Shown here piece by piece: positions 17,016 through 22,931 of a stretch of DNA of 32,526 nt. The notes under the pieces were generated by a model that was given only the letters and a program-made list of their open reading frames with translations, ran no database searches and was not told the origin of the DNA. How positions within the stretch are numbered: the stretch's first letter is position 1; each line of letters opens with the position of its first letter. Source of the stretch: an uncultured Oscillospiraceae bacterium (GTDB taxonomy: Bacteria > Bacillota > Clostridia > Oscillospirales > Oscillospiraceae); assembly GCA_944382995.1 (NCBI GenBank), contig CALWOF010000010.1, positions 1-32,526 on the forward strand. Reading direction: 5' to 3'. A program made the position numbers and the translations under genes.

Positions 17016-17044
17016 GAAAAAGACGGCGCCGCCGGCGCCGTCTT
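17016..17044 (-). terminator. Intrinsic terminator of the family-5 binding protein gene
   Basis: An 11-bp GC-rich stem (17020-17030 with 17034-17044, loop of 3) ends on the minus strand in five Ts. It stands 36 bp past the stop codon. Confidence 0.9.
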
Positions 17045-17079
17045 CGTCCGCTGGAGCTGTCCTTCCGGCGCTCTCGTCC

Positions 17080-18771
17080 TCACGCGCTCAGCCGGACCAC
17101 AGACGCGAAGCTGAACCAGCCCCGTCCGTCCCGGCAGACGCCCGTCAGCCCGTCCCGCAGCTCCCAGGCGGTCACCTCGCTGTACAGAGGCGCCAGGGCC
17201 GCATCCTCCAGCAGCAGGACCTCCGCGTCATGGAGGCAGCCCAGCCGGGCCATCTCGTCCGCCGCGCCGGCGATGACGCCCAGAAGGGTGTCATAGGCGC
17301 TGTTGGCATACCGGGCGGCGTTCTCCTCCCGGTCAGAGCCCCAGGGCATCAGATAGCAGGCCGCGTCGCAGCCCATGGGACGGAGCTCCGCTCCCGCCAG
17401 GGAGAAGGTGCCGTCCCGCAGAGCGGCGTCCAGCTCCTCCTCCGTGACGGCCCGGGCGGTCACTGTGATGCCCAGGGCGCTCTCCCAGGTCTCCGTCAGG
17501 GTCCGGGCCACCGCGGCCGCCGGCCCCTCGTCCACATAGAGATATTCCAGAGGTCCCAAATCCTCCGCATTCAGATACCCCGCCTCCCGCAGCAGACGGC
17601 GGGCCTCCGACAGCACGTCGCCGCGGTGATCCGGGTCATTGTCCAGCAGGGCGCCGCCGGTGGTACGGAAATCCGCCTCCGCGCTCTCCGGCACGCCCCA
17701 GGGGACCAGCCCCTCGGCCGGCAGGGCGGCGGCGCCGGCGGCCGCCGCGGCGGCGCTGCGGTCAACGGCCAGGCTCAGAGCCCGGCGGACCAGGGGATCC
17801 GACAGCACGTCCTGTCCGCAGTTGAACAGCACGGTCCAGACCTCCGCCCGGGGCGTCAGGTCCGGGCTCTCCTCTCCGATCAGCGCAGCCAGCCGCTCCT
17901 CCGGCACGTCGGCCAGGAAATCCACCTCGCCGGCATCGTAGAGCTCCTGGCCCTCCTCCGCCGTCTCCGCGAAGCGGAAGGTCAGCGTCTCCGGCCCGGT
18001 GAGATCCTCGTGGTAGTGGTCGCTGGCGGCCAGGGTCAGGGACTCTCCCGCCGTGTACGCGCTCACCTGATAGGGCCCGTTGGTCACCAGTGTCGTCACA
18101 TCGGACCACCAGGGCTCCTCCTGCCGGTCCTCCTCCGCATCTGTCTCCGCTCCGCCGGCGGATGCGTCCTCCTCCGCCTCCACGGCGGGCATCAGGTCCT
18201 GCCGCATGGGAACGGTGGCCGGCGCGGTGCAGACCTCGGACAAAAACCAGCTGTAGGTCCCGTTCAGCACCACCGTCAGCGTGTGGGCATCCTCCGCCGT
18301 CACCTGGAGGGCCGTCACGTCGCCGGTCTGACGCACATCGTCATAGCCCGCCACCACGGACAGCAGGGCGGCCTCCGGCGCGTCGTTGGCCGGGTCCGCC
18401 AGCCGCTGCCATGCGTAGACGAAATCCTCCGCCCGCAGGTCGCGGCCGTCGGACCACTCCCCCCGGAGCTGGAAGGTGCAGGTGACGGTGCCGTCGGCGT
18501 TCTCCTCCTGGCTGACGCTCTGGGCCGCGCCGTTGGTCACGCTGACCTCGCCGGATGCGCTCACGCTCCGGCGCATCAGTCCCTCGTACAGGTGGACCAG
18601 GATCGTCCGGTCCGACGTGCTGTCGGCGTAGATGGGGTCCAGCTCCTCCGGCGGGCCGCCGGCGCAGACGCTGAGGGAAAGCGCCTCCCCGCTCTGGCCG
18701 CAGCCGCTGAAAAGGGCCAGGCTCATTGCCGCCGCCAGCAGCAGGGCCAGCCCCCGTTTCCACTTGTTCAT
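17080..18771 (-). CDS. ABC transporter solute-binding lipoprotein, family 5 (peptide/oligopeptide type)
   Basis: A 563-residue extracytoplasmic binding protein of the OppA/DppA family. The signal peptide ends in LFSGC, so C24 should carry the lipid anchor. Family features include ELDPIYADSTSDRTILVHLY near the mature N-terminus, LRGEWSDGRDLRAEDFVYAW (about 102-121), and the late NCGQDVLSDPLVRRALSLAV segment where family members show N and RRAL motifs. Residues 197-219 form an insert very rich in Glu, Asp and Ala that I do not associate with the family. No permease or ATPase genes adjoin it, so it must work with a transporter elsewhere or have another role, for example in sensing. It has its own promoter and terminator. 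Peptides are the usual ligands, but this is inference. Confidence 0.9.
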   Translation of the reverse strand: MNKWKRGLALLLAAAMSLALFSGCGQSGEALSLSVCAGGPPEELDPIYADSTSDRTILVHLYEGLMRRSVSASGEVSVTNGAAQSVSQEENADGTVTCTFQLRGEWSDGRDLRAEDFVYAWQRLADPANDAPEAALLSVVAGYDDVRQTGDVTALQVTAEDAHTLTVVLNGTYSWFLSEVCTAPATVPMRQDLMPAVEAEEDASAGGAETDAEEDRQEEPWWSDVTTLVTNGPYQVSAYTAGESLTLAASDHYHEDLTGPETLTFRFAETAEEGQELYDAGEVDFLADVPEERLAALIGEESPDLTPRAEVWTVLFNCGQDVLSDPLVRRALSLAVDRSAAAAAAGAAALPAEGLVPWGVPESAEADFRTTGGALLDNDPDHRGDVLSEARRLLREAGYLNAEDLGPLEYLYVDEGPAAAVARTLTETWESALGITVTARAVTEEELDAALRDGTFSLAGAELRPMGCDAACYLMPWGSDREENAARYANSAYDTLLGVIAGAADEMARLGCLHDAEVLLLEDAALAPLYSEVTAWELRDGLTGVCRDGRGWFSFASVVRLSA

Positions 18772-18906
18772 GTCATCGCCTCTTTATGTCTGGGATCCAG
18801 GGCCGCTCTCTGTCGGCCCCACGGCGGACGCCGGGCATCTCCCCTTCCGTCCGCGCAGCCGCACGCACCATGGCCGGCAGGCCCCGCCGGGCGCGCTGTG
18901 GAATCG

Positions 18907-18924
18907 GCCTTTAATTATAAAGGC
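18907..18924. promoter_or_regulatory. Dyad covering the -10 of the binding-protein gene
   Basis: GCCTTTA (18907-18913) and TAAAGGC (18918-18924) are perfect 7-bp arms around ATTA. The structure covers the whole -10 hexamer, so a protein bound here would compete with RNA polymerase. Confidence 0.5.
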
Positions 18925-18942
18925 TTTTCCGCTGCTTGTAAA
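18914..18942 (-). promoter_or_regulatory. SigA-like promoter of the family-5 binding protein gene
   Basis: TTTACA (18937-18942), a 17-bp spacer and consensus TATAAT (18914-18919) on the minus strand. The leader would be about 135 nt, long for a single structural gene, but no known regulatory RNA is recognised in it. Confidence 0.8.
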
Positions 18943-19046
18943 GCCGCCCGGCAGAAAAAGTAACAAATAATTACAAAAATTAAGGGTCTGTTCACAACTC
19001 GCCCGGCGGGCGGTCCCCCTGGCCGGAGACTCCGGAAAGCGCAGCG

Positions 19047-19076
19047 GAGCCGGACGCGGTGCTCCGCGTCCGGCTC
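19047..19076 (-). terminator. Hairpin after the DEAD-box helicase gene
   Basis: A perfect 13-bp GC-rich stem (19047-19059 with 19064-19076, loop TGCT), 15 bp past the helicase stop. There is no run of Ts directly after it, so it may stabilise the mRNA end as much as terminate. Confidence 0.6.
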
Positions 19077-19091
19077 GTTGTCGTCTGTGAT

Positions 19092-20246
19092 TCAGGCGGT
19101 CGTCAGATGTCCGTCCTCGTCGAATTTCACCGGGACGATCTCGTTCCGGGTCTTCTCGGCAATGTCGTCGATGCGCATCTTGGCCGGGTAGTCGGAGACG
19201 AAGGTCACCGCCACTCCCTGGCGCTTCGCCCGGCCGGTGCGGCCGATGCGGTGGACATAGTCCTGGTTCTCGTCCGGCACGTCGCAGTTGAAGACGATGT
19301 CCACATCGTCCACGTCGATGCCCCGGGCCGCCACATCGGTGGAGACGAACACCCGCAGCTCGCCCCGGCGGAACCGGTCCATCACCTGCTCCCGCTTCTT
19401 CTGGGGGATATCCCCGTGGATGCACTCGGCGTCGATGCCCCGCATCTGCAGGAACTTGGTGATCCGCTCCGTGGAGCCCTTGGTGTTGCAGAAGGCCATG
19501 CACCGGTCAAAGCCCGTCTCGTTCAGAATCCGTTCGATGGCGTCGGCCTTGCCGTCGTGGGGCACGTCCATGCGGAACTGCTTGATGTCCGGCTTGTTCT
19601 GCTCGTCCTCCCGGACGGTGATCTCCGCCGCGTCCCGCTGGTAGACCCAGGCGATATCCATGACCTCCCGGGAGATGGTGGCGGAGAAGAGCCCCAGGTT
19701 CTTCCGCTTGTCCATCCGGTCCAGCAGGCGGGTCACATCGTGGATGAAGCCCATGTCCAGCATCCGGTCGGCCTCGTCCAGCACCACGGTCTGGGCGGTA
19801 TCCACCCGGACGGTGCGCCGCTTCATGTGGTCAGAGAGGCGGCCCGGCGTGGCCACCACGATCTGGGGGTGCTTCTTCAGCGTTTCGATCTGCCGGCCAA
19901 TGGGGGCGCCGCCGTACAGACACACGGAGCGGACGCCGGGCTTGAAGGCCGCCAGATCCCGGATCTCGTCGGTGATCTGGATGGCCAGCTCCCGGGTGGG
20001 GGCCAGGATCACCGCCTGGACAGACTCGTCCTCCGGGTCCACGTGCTCCACGATGGGGATGCCGTAGGCAAAGGTCTTGCCGGTGCCGGTGGGGGCCTTG
20101 GCGATCACGTCCTGCCAGTCCATCATGGGCGGGATGCAGCCCGCCTGGACCGGGGTGGACACCTCGATATTTCGTTTTTCAATGGCGCGCATGATCTCCG
20201 GTGACAGGTGCAGACTGTCGAACCGGACGCCTTCCGTAAATTCCAT
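19092..20246 (-). CDS. DEAD-box RNA helicase, minimal core
   Basis: ATP-dependent RNA helicase of superfamily 2, 384 residues. All core motifs are present: motif I APTGTGKT (51-58), Ia APTRELA, Ib TPGR, motif II DEAD (157-160), motif III SAT (188-190) and, in the second RecA domain, STDVAARGID and HRIGRTGR. The protein ends soon after the second RecA domain and lacks the basic or RNA-binding C-terminal tail of CshA/DeaD-type helicases, so it resembles a minimal eIF4A-like core. Likely roles are ribosome assembly or RNA turnover (inference). It starts 20 nt after the SdpI-like gene with GAGG upstream, so the two are probably cotranscribed. Confidence 0.95.
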   Translation of the reverse strand: MEFTEGVRFDSLHLSPEIMRAIEKRNIEVSTPVQAGCIPPMMDWQDVIAKAPTGTGKTFAYGIPIVEHVDPEDESVQAVILAPTRELAIQITDEIRDLAAFKPGVRSVCLYGGAPIGRQIETLKKHPQIVVATPGRLSDHMKRRTVRVDTAQTVVLDEADRMLDMGFIHDVTRLLDRMDKRKNLGLFSATISREVMDIAWVYQRDAAEITVREDEQNKPDIKQFRMDVPHDGKADAIERILNETGFDRCMAFCNTKGSTERITKFLQMRGIDAECIHGDIPQKKREQVMDRFRRGELRVFVSTDVAARGIDVDDVDIVFNCDVPDENQDYVHRIGRTGRAKRQGVAVTFVSDYPAKMRIDDIAEKTRNEIVPVKFDEDGHLTTA

Positions 20247-20266
20247 AGCTCTCGATCCTCTTTCGT

Positions 20267-20989
20267 TTATCCGTCAGCGCGGGAGGCCCGGCTCCGCCCA
20301 TAGATGATGGGCACCACCAGCGCAACGAGCGCCACCGCCGCCGCGAAGAAGGTGGTCTGGGGAGCCAGCATGGTGCAGGCCTCCACCGCCAGGCCCGCCA
20401 GCATCCACAGCCATCCGGCGAACCGGTGGACCTCCTTCCACAGGGCCGGGTCGTTCGCCGTGAAGGAAAACCGCAGGGCCAGCTTGGCGTCCTCCGGGCA
20501 GTCGAACATATGGGAGCCCAGGTACATCAGCAGCAGGCCCAGGACGCAGGGGGTGTAGAAGTTCATGGTCAGCCCCTGGCCGCCGTTGGCGAGGATGGCG
20601 CCGCTGCAGAACAGCAGGGAGATGGTGGGGAATCCCCACCGGCCCATCATCCGGTTGAAGGCGGGGGGAATGGCCATCCGCTTCTGGTACTTCGCCAGCA
20701 TATAGTGGGCGATGAGCTCCAGCAGGAACATCAGGCCCGGCAAGGCGAAGACCAGTGCCCAGCGGGGCAGGGAGTCGTCCTTTCCGCCGGGGCCGATGAG
20801 GCCGGTCTCCACGATCTCCGGGATCTGATCCCACAGCCGGAGCCCCAGGATCACAGGCAGGGCGCAGGCGATCAGGGTGACGATCAGCAGCGCCCGCTGC
20901 TTCTCCCCGGAGATGTGCTTGCCGAAGATCTCCGCGCCCCGGATCTCCAGGTCGCGGGGGATGGCTTCTCTCTTTTTCCGATTGCTCAT
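20267..20989 (-). CDS. SdpI-family-like integral membrane protein
   Basis: A 240-residue membrane protein with about five or six helices (near 33-51, 76-98, 119-134, 145-160, 189-208 and 212-230). The C-terminal part, RFSFTANDPALWKEVHRFAG (173-192) after a short loop, matches the pattern of SdpI-family proteins, in which a (T)xxdxxxWxxxHrxaG segment precedes a helix. B. subtilis SdpI protects against the SdpC toxin and relays its presence to a repressor, but most homologues have no known role and no toxin gene is visible here. The start at 20989 follows an AAAGGAGG, at a longish 13-nt spacing. The gene precedes the helicase by 20 nt. Family call is moderate, function unknown. Confidence 0.72.
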   Translation of the reverse strand: MSNRKKREAIPRDLEIRGAEIFGKHISGEKQRALLIVTLIACALPVILGLRLWDQIPEIVETGLIGPGGKDDSLPRWALVFALPGLMFLLELIAHYMLAKYQKRMAIPPAFNRMMGRWGFPTISLLFCSGAILANGGQGLTMNFYTPCVLGLLLMYLGSHMFDCPEDAKLALRFSFTANDPALWKEVHRFAGWLWMLAGLAVEACTMLAPQTTFFAAAVALVALVVPIIYGRSRASRADG

Positions 20990-21092
20990 GGCAGGTCGGG
21001 TTCCTCCTTTTGGATGTAAAAGACAGGGTCCCCTGTCCGGATTTTCGGTCCGCAGGCGGGCCATCTGGACGCCGCCGCGGGAAACGGCTATT

Positions 21093-21121
21093 ATTATATA
21101 TGGAAATTCCGCTTTTGTAAA
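21093..21121 (-). promoter_or_regulatory. SigA-like promoter of the SdpI-helicase pair, with dyad over the -35
   Basis: TTTACA (21116-21121), 17-bp spacer and consensus TATAAT (21093-21098). A perfect dyad with 6-bp arms CGCTTT and AAAGCG (21110-21124, 3-bp centre) is centred on the -35 hexamer and may be an operator. Confidence 0.75.
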
Positions 21122-21230
21122 GCGCCGTCGGAAAAAGGACTGCCGGCGGCCCCGGAAACGCCGGAGGGCCGGCTTTGGTGCAGGAAGGTGAAACTCCCCG
21201 GGGATTTGTTCCGGTTTTCCAGGGTTTTCC

Positions 21231-21258
21231 TTGTTTTTCAGTAAATTTGTCTTATAAT
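21231..21258 (+). promoter_or_regulatory. Probable promoter of the small XRE gene
   Basis: TTGTTT (21231-21236), a 16-bp spacer and consensus TATAAT (21253-21258). The leader to the start codon would be about 90 nt and is AT-rich; other -10-like hexamers occur in it, so the exact start is uncertain. Confidence 0.5.
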
Positions 21259-21353
21259 TGTAGTAAAATTTTGTATTGCTTTCCAACAGCTTTCTCAATT
21301 TTATGGTACATTGTGTAAGAACCAAAGCCCCCTATCGGATACGGAGGTGCCAC

Positions 21354-21572
21354 ATGGACGCTGGAATGGATTATGTGCGCATTTTGCGGGACCTGCGGGA
21401 GGATGCCGACAAGACCCAGACGCAGATCGCCGAGGTGCTGGGGACCTCCCAGACGATGTACGCCCGCTATGAACGGGGAGCCAACGAGCTCCCGATCCAC
21501 CATCTGATCACATTGAGCAGGTACTATGGGGTCAGTACGGACTATCTTCTGGGTCTCAGCAAAGAACGCTGA
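21354..21572 (+). CDS. Small XRE-family (Cro/CI-type) DNA-binding regulator
   Basis: A 72-residue protein that is almost only a helix-turn-helix domain. The segment DKTQTQIAEVLGTSQTMYAR (about residues 16-35) is the HTH with its recognition helix, followed by YERGANELPIHHLITLSRYY, typical of HTH_3, and a short tail ending DYLLGLSKER. It would bind DNA as a dimer. The start at 21354 is chosen for the GGAGG 6 nt upstream; the 26 codons before it are not protein-like. It stands alone between divergent and convergent neighbours, with its own promoter and a strong terminator. Its targets are unknown; the nearby dyads are candidates only by proximity. Confidence 0.92.
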   Translation: MDAGMDYVRILRDLREDADKTQTQIAEVLGTSQTMYARYERGANELPIHHLITLSRYYGVSTDYLLGLSKER

Positions 21573-21607
21573 AACGCGGACAGGGAATTCCCTGTCCGCG
21601 TTTTTTT
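21572..21607 (+). terminator. Intrinsic terminator of the XRE gene
   Basis: A perfect 14-bp stem (21572-21585 with 21590-21603, loop AATT) runs into seven Ts on the plus strand. The A-rich left edge may also serve the convergent sigma/anti-sigma transcript. Confidence 0.95.
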
Positions 21608-21614
21608 GCCCGTA

Positions 21615-22274
21615 TCACGCCTCCGGCGTGACGGCCTGGGCCCGTTTCAGATCCGTGCTGCCATCGCCGGCCTCCGGCAATTCCCCGGCGCCGTCCGCCG
21701 GTTCCGTGACAGTGACGGAGTCCCCCGCGGCGCCGCTGCCGCCGGCGGTCTCGTAGGCCACGCCGTCCCCGTTGTCCTGGGTCACAGTCCAGTTCTCCGG
21801 GGTGCCGGTCACTTCGATGGTGACGGTGCGGGTCTCCCGGCTGCCGTCCTCCCGGACCACCTCCATGTCGTAGGCGTAATCATAGACGCCCTCGGTCTCC
21901 AGCTCCTCGGTGATGTCGATGTCCTCTCCGTCCACGTGGAGGATCAGGCGGCCGTCCTCCTCCGTCACCACGTCTCCGTCCACCAGCGTGATGGACACCG
22001 CGTTCCCCTGGTCATCCCGGGCCAGGTACTGGTCTCCGGACGTCCAGACGATGGTGAACTGCCGGAAGAGCGCCCCGTCCGTGGCCACGTTCACCGCCCC
22101 GGCGGTGACGGCCAGGGCCATCACCATGGCCGCCGCCAGAGCCGCGCCCCGCAGTACCCGGGGCATCCGCTTTCTCTGCTTCATCTCCTGCATCTTCTGC
22201 AATACCTCCTGTTTGGCCTGGTCGGAGGCACGGAGTTGGGAAAAGGTCTCCCGGTACATTCTCTTGTCGATCAT
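21615..22274 (-). CDS. Putative anti-sigma factor, single-pass membrane protein
   Basis: A 219-residue protein encoded directly after an ECF sigma gene, its ATG overlapping the sigma stop by 4 nt (ATGA), which implies coupled translation. Residues 1-42 are cytoplasmic and charged, containing MYRETFSQLRASDQAKQEVL, a region type seen at the start of clostridial sigma-linked membrane proteins. One helix follows (about 43-61), then an extracytoplasmic domain of about 155 residues with YDYAYDMEVVREDGSRETRT and an acidic, Gly-rich end. No zinc-finger (ZAS) motif HxxxCxxC is visible, so if it is an anti-sigma factor it is of a different class. Role is inferred from gene order and topology. Confidence 0.7.
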   Translation of the reverse strand: MIDKRMYRETFSQLRASDQAKQEVLQKMQEMKQRKRMPRVLRGAALAAAMVMALAVTAGAVNVATDGALFRQFTIVWTSGDQYLARDDQGNAVSITLVDGDVVTEEDGRLILHVDGEDIDITEELETEGVYDYAYDMEVVREDGSRETRTVTIEVTGTPENWTVTQDNGDGVAYETAGGSGAAGDSVTVTEPADGAGELPEAGDGSTDLKRAQAVTPEA

Positions 22275-22750
22275 GGCTCTGCCTCCTGTAAGATCAGTTT
22301 CAGTTTCCCCCTGGCCCGCATGAGCCAGGTCTGCACGGTGGAGGGATTGGCGCCCATGGCCGCCGCAGTCTCCTGCACGGAGCAGCCCTCGTAATAGTAG
22401 AGATACACCGCGGCCCGGTACTTGGGCGGCAGGGCCATGACCTGCCGGAAGAGCTCGCTCTGCTCCGGCGTGTCGAAGGCCGGCTCTCCGGCCTCCTCCA
22501 GGGGGCCGGTCCTCCGGCGCCAGGGAGAGCGGAGGAGCTTTTTGCACTCGTTCACCGCCACCCGGACCACCCAGTGCCGTTCATGCTCCGGCGACTGGAA
22601 GGACTTTCGCTCCAGATAGAGCTTCAGCAGCGTCTCCTGCATCACGTCCTCCGCGTCGGCGCGGTTCTTCAGATAGTTGTACGCCAGCCGGAAGACCGTG
22701 TCGCCGTATCGCCCTACCGCCGTCTCAAACTCCGTGTCCGTCAATCTCAT
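22271..22750 (-). CDS. ECF-type RNA polymerase sigma factor
   Basis: Group IV sigma-70 factor, 159 residues. Region 2 is visible in RYGDTVFRLAYNYLKNRADA and AEDVMQETLLKLYLE, and region 4 in LPPKYRAAVYLYYYEGCSVQ followed by the HTH ETAAAMGANPSTVQTWLMRA. It directs RNA polymerase to a small stress or envelope regulon under control of the overlapping membrane protein. The ATG at 22750 is preferred over a GTG one codon upstream because GAGG lies 4 nt from it, leaving the GTG almost no spacing. The gene is AT-poor like its neighbours and has no sign of recent transfer. Its target promoters are not known. Confidence 0.93.
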   Translation of the reverse strand: MRLTDTEFETAVGRYGDTVFRLAYNYLKNRADAEDVMQETLLKLYLERKSFQSPEHERHWVVRVAVNECKKLLRSPWRRRTGPLEEAGEPAFDTPEQSELFRQVMALPPKYRAAVYLYYYEGCSVQETAAAMGANPSTVQTWLMRARGKLKLILQEAEP

Positions 22751-22876
22751 CACACCTCACTGTCGGGATGGGCGGCGCCGCCGCCCGGAAAGGCCTTTCT
22801 GACAGGAATATCCCCCAGCGGGGCAAAATATCTCACAGGATGCAGAATTTTTTTGCGCCGGCAGGGACCGGCGTCC

Positions 22877-22920
22877 GAAAAAACGCCCCGGGAGCAGCGG
22901 TCCAGCCGCTCCCGGGGCGT
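22877..22920 (-). terminator. Intrinsic terminator of the glycogen operon
   Basis: A 13-bp stem, ACGCCCCGGGAGC (22883-22895) with its complement (22908-22920), followed by T-rich sequence on the minus strand (TTTTTTC from 22883 down). It lies 12 bp past the glgP stop codon. Confidence 0.93.
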
Positions 22921-22931
22921 CAGTCTCAGGA

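Larger units (their letters stand above)
18772..19091. other. Intergenic region between helicase and binding-protein genes (320 bp)
   Basis: It holds the binding-protein promoter, a dyad over its -10, a leader of about 135 nt and the helicase terminator. I see no coding sequence, riboswitch or RNA gene in the rest. Confidence 0.7.
20990..21353. other. Divergent intergenic region (364 bp)
   Basis: Holds the minus-strand SdpI-like promoter with its dyad, and the plus-strand AT-rich promoter region of the XRE gene. About 110 bp between them (roughly 21125-21230) shows nothing I can assign. Confidence 0.6.

Noticed and set aside
19000..19020. GTCTGTTCACAACT near the helicase terminator as a possible insertion-sequence end
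   Set aside because: No inverted partner, target duplication or transposase was found in the window.
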